Source: an uncultured Pseudomonadota bacterium (GTDB taxonomy: Bacteria > Myxococcota_A > Bradymonadia > Bradymonadales > GCA-2716585). Taken from it: 44,392 nucleotides of DNA. The DNA lies in the NCBI GenBank assembly GCA_937123825.1, contig CAKZKQ010000201.1, positions 1 through 44,392 of the forward strand, read 5' to 3'. Below the pieces are notes generated by a model, which had not been told where the DNA came from, ran no database searches, and saw only the letters and a program-made list of their open reading frames with translations. Made by a program: the position numbers and the translations under genes. This document shows, piece after piece, positions 1-7,616 of this stretch. Position 1 is the stretch's first letter, and each line of letters starts with the position of its first letter.

Positions 1-1352
1 CAGAAGTCCCGCAGGTGGGCTGGGCGCATCTGGGCGTTGCAGTGCACTTCGGGGCTTTTTTGGAAACGTTCGTCCTGGCGCTGGCGCGTGGCCTGAACGC
101 GGCGGCGGATTTCGGCGCTGGACTGGCCGCCTTCGACCTGACGCAGCTCTCGGTAGCGCACGGCGGGGACCTCGATGTGGATGTCGATGCGGTCCATCAG
201 GGGGCCGGAGATGCGCGAGCGGTACTGTTGTTGCTGCTGGGCAGAGCAGCGGCAGGGGTGGGTGGGGTCGCCGGCGTAGCCGCATGGGCAGGGGTTCATG
301 CTGGCGATGAGGGTGACGCTCGACGGGTAGGTCAGGCTCATCATGGCGCGGGTGATGGTCACGCGCTGGTCTTCGAGGGGCTGGCGCAAGACCTCCAAAG
401 TGCGCTTTTGAAACTCCGGCAACTCATCCAAAAACAAGATCCCATTGTGCGCCAGACTCACCTCGCCCGGTCTGGGCATTCCCGACCCGCCCCCGATCAA
501 GCCCACCGAGGTGATGGTGTGGTGCGGCGAGCGAAAGGGGCGCTGGTCGAGCAGGCCCGCGCCGCCGGGCAGGAGCCCCAGCACCGAGTAGATCTTGGTC
601 ACCTCCAGCGACTCTTGAAACGACATTGATGGCAGGATCGAGGAGAGCCGCCGCGCCAGCATGGTTTTGCCGGAGCCGGGCGAACCGACCATGAGGACGT
701 TGTGGCCCCCGGCGGCGGCGACTTCGAGGGCGCGTTTGGCGTTTTCCTGGCCTTTGACCTCGTTGAAATCCATGTGCGCGCAGGGCAGGTCGATGGGGGC
801 CAGGGTTTCGGGCTCGTATTCGGGCAGCTCCTGGCCTCGGAAGAAGCCCACGACCTGACGCAGGTGGCGCACGGGCAGGACGGTCAGGCCTTCGACGATG
901 GCGGCCTCGGCGGCGTTCTGGGCGGGGAGGATGATGGCCTTGCAGCCTTGCTCCATGGCGCAGATGGCCATGGGCAGCGCCCCTCGGATGGGGCGGACCT
1001 CGCCCGAGAGCGAGAGTTCACCGGCGATCATAAAGTCTTCCAGGGCCCAGGAGGGGCCTCGGGCGTTGATTTGCTGGGAGGCGGCCAGCAGCGCCGTGGC
1101 CATGGGCAGGTCGTAGGCGGTGCCAGCCTTGTGGACGTCGGCAGGGGCGAGGTTGACGGTGATGTTGCGCACGGGCCATTCGAGGGCGGTGTTGACCAGG
1201 GCGCTCTTGATGCGCACGCGGGCTTCGCGCACGGCGCCGTCGGGCAGGCCCACCGTCTTGAAGGATTGCATGCCGTAGGCCATGTGGACCTCCACGGCGA
1301 TGGGGTGAGCGTCGACGCCCAGGACGGCGCTTGAGGTGACTCGGGCAAGCAT
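1..1352 (-). CDS. comM: ComM/YifB-type Mg-chelatase-like AAA+ ATPase, 3' end outside window
   Basis: The reading frame is open from the ATG at 1352 to the left edge, giving about 450 residues without the C-terminus. The start is preceded by AAGGAG about nine bases upstream. The N-terminal third ([18 protein letters not shown] onward, about 1-170) matches the Lon-protease-like fold that opens YifB/ComM proteins. It is followed by a Walker A (GSPGSGKT, near residue 220), a Walker B-like FLDELPEF and SMNPCPCGY, all hallmarks of the family. In Vibrio and Haemophilus, ComM is a hexameric helicase that extends branch migration of incoming DNA during natural transformation. That role is family knowledge and is inferred here. 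No competence neighbours are visible. The missing end should carry the C-terminal Mg-chelatase domain. Confidence 0.93.
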   Translation of the reverse strand, partial: MLARVTSSAVLGVDAHPIAVEVHMAYGMQSFKTVGLPDGAVREARVRIKSALVNTALEWPVRNITVNLAPADVHKAGTAYDLPMATALLAASQQINARGPSWALEDFMIAGELSLSGEVRPIRGALPMAICAMEQGCKAIILPAQNAAEAAIVEGLTVLPVRHLRQVVGFFRGQELPEYEPETLAPIDLPCAHMDFNEVKGQENAKRALEVAAAGGHNVLMVGSPGSGKTMLARRLSSILPSMSFQESLEVTKIYSVLGLLPGGAGLLDQRPFRSPHHTITSVGLIGGGSGMPRPGEVSLAHNGILFLDELPEFQKRTLEVLRQPLEDQRVTITRAMMSLTYPSSVTLIASMNPCPCGYAGDPTHPCRCSAQQQQQYRSRISGPLMDRIDIHIEVPAVRYRELRQVEGGQSSAEIRRRVQATRQRQDERFQKSPEVHCNAQMRPAHLRDF

Positions 1353-1566
1353 GGGTAGGGGCTCCTTGTGGGTTTGGGCTGGTGATGGGCCGCCGGAGGC
1401 AGCCTTGGTGGGCCACAAGGAGGGGTTGTCGGGCGCTGCGCGCTTCAGTTGCGCAAAAAATGATTTTTGTGGGGTTTGGCGGGTGGGAAAAGCGGCGAGT
1501 CAGCCCCTCCGGTAGGGGCTGCGTAGTCGCGGGGGTGGTGTTGGCGGGGAGATTGAGGGGGTGGTC
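1353..1566. other. Intergenic region between comM and the repeat-bracketed insert
   Basis: No convincing gene is seen. An 8-bp perfect inverted repeat lies at 1501-1508 and 1514-1521 (CAGCCCCT / AGGGGCTG, 5-base loop), but neither strand has a T-run after it, so it is only a weak terminator candidate. The stretch at 1537-1566 resembles 4215-4244, the region just past the stop of the solute-binding-protein gene. Homology between the two loci therefore begins before the perfect repeat at 1567. Confidence 0.4.
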
Positions 1567-1770
1567 AGGGTTTGATGCTGTAGTCCATGTCGGTCCACAG
1601 AATCTCCACGGTTTTCTCAGCGACGAACCCTTTGAGCTCTTTCTTCTCGCCTACTTTATGTTCCTTATCACCGCCTTTTGTACTTTGAGAGAGCTTACTT
1701 CTTATCCCAAAAGGGCCTTGGAGGAATTGTACGCCAAGCGCAAAGCACGAGTTATGTGGGGGGGGAGGTT
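1566..1770 (-). pseudogene. Possible C-terminal remnant ending in WTDMDYSIKP
   Basis: Read on the minus strand, a frame with no ATG of its own upstream of the shared end is open from a TAA near 1769-1771 down to a TGA at 1566-1568. Its last residues, EKTVEILWTDMDYSIKP, finish with the same eight residues as the solute-binding protein at 4243-5280. The upstream part is Lys/Glu-rich and does not match that protein. It may be the tail of a decayed paralogue, or simply the repeat read through unrelated DNA. There is no start codon and no ribosome-binding site, so it is not an intact gene. Confidence 0.3.
1567..1592. repeat. 26-bp perfect direct repeat, left copy
   Basis: These 26 bases are identical, in the same orientation, to 4245-4270. 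The right copy is the end of the solute-binding-protein gene and encodes its last residues, DMDYSIKP. About 30 bases to the left of each copy are also similar, though imperfect. Similarity stops at once on the right side. The two copies bracket about 2.65 kb of lower-GC sequence. Confidence 0.9.
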
Positions 1771-1961
1771 AGAGTTGAGAGCCAAGCAGACCGTTGAGAT
1801 AGCCATAAAGTCCCTTAATTCCGGCCTCTGTGGTCACTGTCCACCAAACTTGATGGTGTGGAGGAGACTGCCTCCATATCTTCCCGGCAGGCCTTGTCGA
1901 GGGTGCCGGACAGGCCGGTTTCCTTGGCTTAGCCATGGACTTCTACCAAGAGGTGAACACC

Positions 1962-2102
1962 ATGACCGAGAAGAAAATGACTGCTGAGGATGCCCGACGC
2001 ATTCAGTCGCAGGCTGACAAGAGTGGTAAGAACCAAGACTTCAAGGCTCGCGCCCAAAAAGCCGCCGCTCGTAACATTAAGGGGTCTGATAAGAAGAAGT
2101 AG
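1962..2102 (+). CDS. Small basic protein resembling bacterial SMP (seed maturation protein-like) proteins
   Basis: This is a 46-residue protein. The ATG at 1962 is chosen because AAGAGGTG ends six bases upstream; an in-frame ATG at 1935 would add nine residues but lacks such a site. The sequence contains MTAEDARRIQSQADKSG and then FKARAQKAAARN. This order (RIQS, then a short Gly/Lys stretch, then F-x-A-R-A-Q-x-A-A) is what I recall for short bacterial members of the seed-maturation-protein-like family, whose function is unknown. It is highly charged and has no membrane segment. It lies just upstream of the HTH-TPR gene, from which a strong hairpin separates it. Family membership is moderate confidence; that it is a real gene is more certain. 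Confidence 0.65.
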   Translation: MTEKKMTAEDARRIQSQADKSGKNQDFKARAQKAAARNIKGSDKKK

Positions 2103-2115
2103 AAACGGGCGTCTT

Positions 2116-2144
2116 TTCCTCGGGCGGCTTCGGTCGCCCGAGGG
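2116..2144 (+). terminator. Strong hairpin with UUCG tetraloop between two genes
   Basis: CCTCGGGCG at 2118-2126 pairs perfectly with CGCCCGAGG at 2135-2143. The eight bases between can add a G-U and a C-G pair closing a UUCG tetraloop, giving an 11-bp stem. No T-run follows; instead the ribosome-binding site AAGGAG of the next gene starts four bases later. It may be a partial terminator or RNA-stabilising hairpin setting the ratio of the small protein to the HTH-TPR protein. That role is inference. Confidence 0.5.
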
Positions 2145-2159
2145 CTCAAGGAGCATTAT

Positions 2160-3989
2160 ATGGATCTCTATCACACAGCCCCAAGTTCAGAGGGGCTCTT
2201 ATTGCCTTACAGTGGCTTTCTTATTGGGAAGGTGGCCGATGCAATGCGACTCAAGGCTATCCTCCGAGAGGAAGTCCCCAACGTCAGCTATAAAACAGTC
2301 CAGAGATACTTTCGAGGTGAGCGGGTAACTGTAGAGAATGTGACCGTCATTTTGGAGACCATCGTCGATGCGCTGATCCCCAGAAAATTGAATCTTCCCG
2401 TTCGGATTGGTGAGGTTCAACCTCCTGTTCACCAATTGCTTCAAGGGGGGATTCGACAGTACGCATTGCTTTGGGATGAATTGGCGTCAGCACTCAATGA
2501 CCTCTCCTATCCCATTCATAAGGCCGAATACTTGGGTCTCCCATACCTGCGAATGTTCTGTCTGGACATTGGGATTCGATGGGGAGCTTGGGCGGGCCTT
2601 CGACTCCTTAATGGGCAGGAGCCGGGTTGGGAGTATGACTGGGCTTCAGCGCGAGCTTTGGGAAACTTGATTGATTCTCTAAGAAGAAGAGAAGGACTGA
2701 CGGTGGAAGCCCTTGCCGACGAAGTACAGGTGTCACCGCAGGCTATCGCTGCATGGCGCTCAGGCCAGTCACAACCTACAAATGACAACTTGGAGGCCTT
2801 ATCGAGTGTTTTGAGTCGGGCGGGTGGTGGGAGAACTCAAACGGAACTGAGTCTGCGTTTTGCTCTTGGGCTCCAAGTCCTGATTGGGGCCTTGAAGCAA
2901 CACCACGGCGAACGACGTATCCAAGATATGCTCTCTGCTATGAGAACAACGGCGGAGTTGGTGGCTCAATGGACCAGCTTTTGCACCATTCCTGCACTCA
3001 ACCAAGATGAACGCTACATGGTCGAATTGGCTGTGTGGTGGGTGGTTCTTGGTGGGGCTCGCTGCGCAACGGCTCGGTCTCTTATCTCCAGGCTTGTTGA
3101 AAAATCCAAATGGAATCAAGAGGTGGCTGCTGACTTCCGAGCACTGACCGGTAACTGGTGGGAGCGGGCTGCAACTTGGCGTCACCTGCTGGGTGCTCCA
3201 TCTGAAGAAACCAAAACAACCATATCTTCAATGCTGGAGGGAAATCTTGGAGATGTAGTGAATGTGGAAGCCTTAGTAGAAGGTTTTCAAGAGCTTAAGC
3301 TCAATATGGGAGGGTTCAATATCTCTCTTGAAGAGCGGGGATTCCAGGTTGTTAAGGTTCCTCTTCCTCACTCTATGCGGTACTCAAGTCGCATTGAGCA
3401 AGCTGAACGAGAGTGGTCTGCTCAGAATTACCCCGTTGCGTTGAAACATATCGCCGCCGCTATCTCCCACAACCCCACTGGTGCTATGGGTCACTTTAAG
3501 ATGGGGGCTTACCTTGGGCAACTCGGTTGTTGGCAAGACCGACCGGATATGATGGAGGAGGGAATTCGAGAGTGTCGCGTTGCGGTCGCATTAGATCCTG
3601 AGTTTGGCACTGCTCGCAATGAGATTGCTATCATTTTTGCTAATATGAGGATGCATTCTGAGGCCGAGAAAGCCTTTTCTGAGGCAGAACCCTTCCACAA
3701 TAAACAAGCTCACCATTGGGCAGTACGAGGCCGGAATTACGTTGCCCTTGGGAGATACGAGGATGCTGAAAGGGCATTTCGCAAAGCTGGTGAGGTCAAT
3801 CGTGGCCAAATCCATGTTAGATCCATGGCTGACCTTTCAGCGCTCTTGATGAAACTGAATCGAAAGAAAGAAGCCCGTCGATTAGGCAAACAGGTAAGCC
3901 GTGTCATTGGGTTTGATCCTTCCCAGGACTGGGAACGGAGGCTTGACTTCTGGGGAGACAATCTGAGCTCTGAACCTGAGAGAAAGTGA
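2160..3989 (+). CDS. HTH-TPR protein, putative transcriptional regulator
   Basis: The protein has 609 residues; ATG at 2160 is preceded by AAGGAG at 2148-2153. Residues about 17-60 look like a first helix-turn-helix (SYKTVQRYFRGERVTVENV). Residues about 166-222 are a clear XRE-type helix-turn-helix (LTVEALADEVQVSPQAIAAW followed by RSGQSQPT). The middle is helical with no recognised motif. Residues about 410-590 hold tetratricopeptide-type repeats, for example FGTARNEIAIIFANMRMHSE and YVALGRYEDAERAFRKAG. No catalytic motif was found. The architecture suggests a DNA-binding regulator whose TPR part senses a peptide or protein partner, as in RRNPP-type regulators, but similarity to that family is architectural only. 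GC content is visibly below that of the flanking genes, and the gene lies inside the repeat-bracketed insert, consistent with acquisition. Confidence 0.75.
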   Translation: MDLYHTAPSSEGLLLPYSGFLIGKVADAMRLKAILREEVPNVSYKTVQRYFRGERVTVENVTVILETIVDALIPRKLNLPVRIGEVQPPVHQLLQGGIRQYALLWDELASALNDLSYPIHKAEYLGLPYLRMFCLDIGIRWGAWAGLRLLNGQEPGWEYDWASARALGNLIDSLRRREGLTVEALADEVQVSPQAIAAWRSGQSQPTNDNLEALSSVLSRAGGGRTQTELSLRFALGLQVLIGALKQHHGERRIQDMLSAMRTTAELVAQWTSFCTIPALNQDERYMVELAVWWVVLGGARCATARSLISRLVEKSKWNQEVAADFRALTGNWWERAATWRHLLGAPSEETKTTISSMLEGNLGDVVNVEALVEGFQELKLNMGGFNISLEERGFQVVKVPLPHSMRYSSRIEQAEREWSAQNYPVALKHIAAAISHNPTGAMGHFKMGAYLGQLGCWQDRPDMMEEGIRECRVAVALDPEFGTARNEIAIIFANMRMHSEAEKAFSEAEPFHNKQAHHWAVRGRNYVALGRYEDAERAFRKAGEVNRGQIHVRSMADLSALLMKLNRKKEARRLGKQVSRVIGFDPSQDWERRLDFWGDNLSSEPERK

Positions 3990-4025
3990 GAGCGGCTACA
4001 CGCCCCATCTTTCCTATGCCTTATC

Positions 4026-4199
4026 ATGACTATTCAGTCGAATTCTTCGAACTCGGCCCTTTTGATATTGTTGTTTTCTTGCGGGTGTTTCCCGACAGAG
4101 AAGAACACAGACGAACCCCTGTTTCGTCGAGCATCAATGACGGCGAGATCATCATTGTTGGACCGTCGGGTGACGGGACAATTGTTGGACAATGCTTAA
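4026..4199 (+). CDS. Possible short lipoprotein
   Basis: This frame encodes 57 residues. A hydrophobic segment (SALLILLFSCGC) holds a lipobox-like LFSC near residue 18. The mature part would be only about 40 residues, charged, with no known motif. A second frame (GTG at 3986, overlapping the TGA of the HTH-TPR gene, to 4222) covers the same DNA and also reads plausibly, so at most one is real, or a frameshift has broken a single gene. No strong ribosome-binding site supports either. Treat as tentative. Confidence 0.25.
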   Translation: MTIQSNSSNSALLILLFSCGCFPTEKNTDEPLFRRASMTARSSLLDRRVTGQLLDNA

Positions 4200-4242
4200 T
4201 CAACCTGTCAGGGGCGGGGTAGTGTTGGTGGGGGAGAGGGGG

Positions 4243-5280
4243 TTAGGGTTTGATGCTGTAGTCCATGTCGATGGGCGCGGTGCCTTGGACGGGGCCGACG
4301 AGCTGTTCGATCTGGGAGCGGAAGCGCTCGATCATGCTGCGTTGGAGCATGAAGCGGTGGAAGTCGCCGGGGGAGGTGTTGTGGTGGAGCACGGATTTGT
4401 GGCCGCCGGAGGCCTCGATGTCCATGCGGGAGGGGAACTGGAGCCAGTGGCCCTGGAACTCGTCGGAGAGCATCCAGTTGAGGTAGAGCCGGGCGGAGGC
4501 TTTGTTTTTGGCCTGGGTGGGGATGCCGGCGCCCTGGAACCAGGTCAGGAAGTAGTCTTCTTTGGGGAAGGCAAAGCGGGTGTTGCTTTCGGGCTGTGAC
4601 TCAAAGGCCCAGAAGGTGGTGAAGCTGGCGCCGTACCAACCGTTGTTGATGGCCACGTAGGGCATTGCGGTGCCGCGCACCCAGGTGGGTTTGGTCTCGA
4701 CCAGCGCCTCCAGGTACGACCAGCCGTATTGTTGTTTCAGGTTCCAGAACTGGTAGAGGACCGCGTCGTCGCTGTGGGGGTAGGTCAGGACGACTTTGCC
4801 CTTCAGGCTGGGGTCCAGGTAGTCGAGGGCGTCGCGCGGGGCGTTGGCGGCGTCGACAATGTCGGTGTTGACGTAGTTGCTGAAGGTGACGCCGTAGAGG
4901 CCGGTCCAGCGCCCATGGGGGTCTTTGTGGTCGGGGAAGACCTTCTCCCAGTTTTTGGGGCGATAGGGCTCCAGCAGGCCGTGGTGGGCGTAGTAATCGA
5001 TGTCGTGCGCCGTTTGGATCTGGATGACGTCTGGGACGTGGGTGTGGCCGCCCTTTTCGCGGGCGTTGTCGTAGCGCGGGGCGTGGTGGAGGCTCAACTC
5101 GACGCTGTGGGTGACGTTGAGGTCGGGAAAGCGGGCCTTGAACTTGTCCAGGTAGTAGTCAATCTGATCCGGCTTGTCGCCGCCGGCGCGGAGCACAAAC
5201 TCGCCGCCCTCCTTGAGCGCCTCTTGGTAGAGTTCGTCCAGGGAGCGAGTTTCGATGTCGGGGGTTTGTCGTCTGTGCAT
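4243..5280 (-). CDS. ABC-type solute-binding protein (Fe3+/polyamine-like fold), no signal peptide
   Basis: The protein has 345 residues from the ATG at 5280, which has AAGAAGG about seven bases upstream; an in-frame ATG at 5349 lacks such a site. The opening (SLDELYQEALKEGGEFVLRA) and later GLYGVTFSNYVNTDIV, DPSLKGKVVLTYP and AINNGWYGASF fit class-II periplasmic-binding proteins of the iron/putrescine type, which bind a small ligand for an ABC importer. No Sec, Tat or lipoprotein signal is present with either start, and no permease or ATPase gene is nearby. The protein may therefore be cytosolic or use another route. It lies downstream of, and codirectional with, the UbiA gene after a 180-base AT-rich gap that could carry its own promoter. 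The ligand cannot be read from the sequence. Confidence 0.75.
   Translation of the reverse strand: MHRRQTPDIETRSLDELYQEALKEGGEFVLRAGGDKPDQIDYYLDKFKARFPDLNVTHSVELSLHHAPRYDNAREKGGHTHVPDVIQIQTAHDIDYYAHHGLLEPYRPKNWEKVFPDHKDPHGRWTGLYGVTFSNYVNTDIVDAANAPRDALDYLDPSLKGKVVLTYPHSDDAVLYQFWNLKQQYGWSYLEALVETKPTWVRGTAMPYVAINNGWYGASFTTFWAFESQPESNTRFAFPKEDYFLTWFQGAGIPTQAKNKASARLYLNWMLSDEFQGHWLQFPSRMDIEASGGHKSVLHHNTSPGDFHRFMLQRSMIERFRSQIEQLVGPVQGTAPIDMDYSIKP
4245..4270. repeat. 26-bp perfect direct repeat, right copy
   Basis: Identical to 1567-1592. Here the repeat is the last coding part of the solute-binding-protein gene (minus strand; the stop TAA occupies 4243-4245). Imperfect similarity extends left to about 4215, so the duplicated unit includes the C-rich mRNA segment just past the stop. 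Confidence 0.9.
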
Positions 5281-5460
5281 GGTTTGGCCTTCTTTGGGGT
5301 GGGGCTTGGTGTGGGTCGGTCTTTGCCGGTCCTTTGTGACAGGCCCCAAATTAAAGAAGTGTCTACATGCGGGTCCAATATTAAAATATGTAAGTATTGA
5401 TAAGTTAAAGCTTATGAATCTTGTGGTTGATGGCTTTGATGAAGAACAAAGGGGGGTGGA

Positions 5461-6333
5461 TCAGGCGACGGTGGTGATGTTGCCCGACACCCAGACCCAG
5501 ACCATGGAGGCCAGACCGATGATGTTCATGCCGGCGCCGGCCAGCTTGAACTCTTTGACCGAGTACTGGCGGTCTTTGCTGTAGTAGAGCAGGTCCCAGA
5601 GCAGCCAGAGGGTGCCGCCGGCCAGGAGCGAGCCCAGCACGGGGTCTTCAAAGAGAAACCAGAGCAGGGCCGCTTCGAGCCCCACAAACGCAATGATCAG
5701 CCACTTGGTCGCGATCACCCCAATCAGCGTACACGACGTCACTCGCCCCGCCTCTTTGTCGCTGTAATAGTCCATGACCTCACCGATCAACTGCGCATGG
5801 ACGCAAAAGAGCCCCAGATAGACGTACGTCACCCACGGCAGCGGGTCGCCGTCGCCCAGCCACAGCCCCAACTGCACCACCAGCAGGTAGCCCAGGGGGT
5901 TGATGAGATCAAAGGGCGGCCGCCCGCGCAGTCCGCCAATGCGCGCGTTGTAAGTGGCGTTGACGGCGACCATGGCGGCCATCAAACCCAGTATTTTCCA
6001 ACCTGAGAGCCAGACAAACGCCGCCGCAAAGGGGATTTGAGCCAGTGCCATCGGGATGGGCAGGGCGTCCAGTTGTGCTTTGGTGCCTCGGGCGCCAAAG
6101 AGCCAACTGTCCTTGCGGGGGTTCTTCTGGTCGATCTCGTAGTCGACCATATCGTTCCAGCCATACACCAGAAAGTTCAGCGGCCAGGTCATGTAGACCA
6201 GCCCCAGCCAGAACCCCGGCGTCTGCCAGTCCATGCCCGCGCCCAGGGGCACGGTGTAGAGCCAGATGGTCTGAAACCACAGGCCAGGGCGCGAGACTTT
6301 GAGCCAGAATGACAGCCGCTCGGTGATGGTCAT
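5461..6333 (-). CDS. UbiA-family prenyltransferase
   Basis: This is a 290-residue polytopic membrane protein. The ATG at 6333 overlaps the TGA of the upstream oxygenase gene (ATGA) and has GGAG seven bases upstream. The first Asp-rich motif is NDMVDYEID (about residues 60-70), matching the UbiA NDxxDxxxD signature that binds Mg2+ and prenyl diphosphate. The second is DYYSDKEAG (about residue 190). Between and after them lie about eight hydrophobic helices. UbiA enzymes transfer polyprenyl groups to aromatic or other acceptors in the membrane. The acceptor is unknown: there are no quinone, heme or chlorophyll genes beside it. Translational coupling to the 2OG oxygenase suggests a shared pathway. 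Confidence 0.88.
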   Translation of the reverse strand: MTITERLSFWLKVSRPGLWFQTIWLYTVPLGAGMDWQTPGFWLGLVYMTWPLNFLVYGWNDMVDYEIDQKNPRKDSWLFGARGTKAQLDALPIPMALAQIPFAAAFVWLSGWKILGLMAAMVAVNATYNARIGGLRGRPPFDLINPLGYLLVVQLGLWLGDGDPLPWVTYVYLGLFCVHAQLIGEVMDYYSDKEAGRVTSCTLIGVIATKWLIIAFVGLEAALLWFLFEDPVLGSLLAGGTLWLLWDLLYYSKDRQYSVKEFKLAGAGMNIIGLASMVWVWVSGNITTVA

Positions 6334-7082
6334 GGGTGCTCCGTGTGGGCGCCGCACCAGGCGGGGCAGGGGGCGCTGTGGGGTTGGGTCTGGCGGTAGG
6401 TGTGTGAGCGACACCAGAGGATGAGGTTGCGCCGGTGTCCGCCCTCGATGGGAAAGGCCCCGTGGCGGTGCATGCCGGCGTGGATGATGGCCATACCCGG
6501 GGTGTGGATGTAATCAAAGAGCTCGTCGGCGTTGGGGGCTGTTTGGATGTGGTGGAAGCATCTGCGGCCACGCATGAAGAGGTCTCCGCCGACAAAGTCG
6601 TCGCTCAGGCACAGGTTGACGGTCACCTCAGCGTCGTCGACGTGAAAGCCCAGGTCAATGTCTGTCTCAAAGCTGTAGTCGACCACAAAGCCGTGGTGAT
6701 GGTCCAGGGTCGCGCCGCCGACTTCGGGGTAGAGGTCGGCGCACAGGGGTTTGAAGACTTTGGCGATGAGCTCGGCCAGGGCAGGGCTGTAACCAAATTG
6801 ATCCAGGATGACGCCGTGCATGTTCATGCTGTTGGGGCGCTGGATGGGTTGGTCGTGCTGCTGGGCCCAGTCTTCGAGGTGATCGAGGTCGTCGAGGAGC
6901 ATCTGACAAGCCTCGGCGCGCAGCACAGGCAGGGTGTAGACGCCTGGGTGGACGCAGTCGAGCAGCGGGGCCAGCGCTTGCGGGCCATGTTCCAGGGCAT
7001 TGAGCAATTCAGGCTCCAGCCAGGACAGCCAGGAGTTTTGCAGGGATGGGTGATGGGGCGTCCATGGGTTTGGCGAGTTCAT
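6330..7082 (-). CDS. 2-oxoglutarate/Fe(II)-dependent oxygenase (prolyl-4-hydroxylase-like)
   Basis: The protein has 250 residues, starting at 7082 with AGGA eight bases upstream. The facial triad is visible as HVD in LGFHVDDAEVTVNLCLSDD (His and Asp near residue 145) and a distal His with the 2OG-binding Arg in AFPIEGGHRRNLILW (near residue 220). GGDLFMRGR between them is typical of P4Hc-type folds. The arrangement resembles OGFOD2/PLOD-like dioxygenases, which hydroxylate a protein or small-molecule substrate while decarboxylating 2-oxoglutarate. No signal peptide is seen, so it should be cytosolic. It is the first gene of the minus-strand set and overlaps the UbiA gene by four bases. The substrate is unknown. 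Confidence 0.85.
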   Translation of the reverse strand: MNSPNPWTPHHPSLQNSWLSWLEPELLNALEHGPQALAPLLDCVHPGVYTLPVLRAEACQMLLDDLDHLEDWAQQHDQPIQRPNSMNMHGVILDQFGYSPALAELIAKVFKPLCADLYPEVGGATLDHHHGFVVDYSFETDIDLGFHVDDAEVTVNLCLSDDFVGGDLFMRGRRCFHHIQTAPNADELFDYIHTPGMAIIHAGMHRHGAFPIEGGHRRNLILWCRSHTYRQTQPHSAPCPAWCGAHTEHP

Positions 7083-7616
7083 GCGTGTGTCCTGGGTGGG
7101 GTTTGGGGGAGATTTTGTGGTCTTGCAACGCGGTTACAAAAGCGACGGCCTGAGAACAATCGTTTTAAAAAAATCAAGGGTTGAAGTTCGACACCGGTCA
7201 GCAGGGGGCGCAGCGCCAGGGCTGCGAAAAAAAGTGTGACAACAATTTTTGTATAAAACTGTTCATAAACCTGTGCATCTTTTGACTTTGCACGGCTTGA
7301 ATAACCGTGCTCAGACGCTGTGTGAGCGTTTGATAGCCGTTTTTACGTGTTTTTTGAACCTCTAACTTCGCCAGCCGAGCCTTTTGAGGGTTGTGCGTTG
7401 AAATTGGTTCAAAAGCTATTCAAGACCCATGGGGAGTTGGGGTGTAGTGCACAGGTTTTGACCTCGCGCTGCTCCGACCACCCAACATCGACGCAAGTCA
7501 GACCAACAAACGTGGGGAGACAAGCCATGCCCGGAGGCCATCGGAGCATGGACGATACCATTGTGTCGTCCGTGAGGGCCTCCTCCCCGCAGAACCGTGT
7601 GTAGGAGAGTTCCAGA
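7083..7616. other. 534-base divergent intergenic region
   Basis: The region separates the minus-strand oxygenase gene from the plus-strand FAS1 lipoprotein gene, so it should hold at least two promoters. The part at 7225-7345 is AT-rich, with TATAAA at 7252-7257 and TTGACT at 7282-7287, but I could not pair either with a properly spaced partner. The open frame at 7347-7604 has no ribosome-binding site and no plausible protein character. A long untranslated leader for the FAS1 gene is possible. Confidence 0.4.

Noticed and set aside
1501..1521. Hairpin CAGCCCCT/AGGGGCTG as an intrinsic terminator
   Set aside because: The stem is perfect, but neither strand has a T-run after it.
1382..1987. 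A 201-codon plus-strand frame between comM and the SMP-like gene
   Set aside because: It has no ribosome-binding site, no protein-like character, and runs across the repeat and into the upstream region of the better-supported small gene.
7347..7604. A plus-strand frame of 85 codons before the FAS1 gene
   Set aside because: No ribosome-binding site and no recognisable feature; it more likely lies in a leader.
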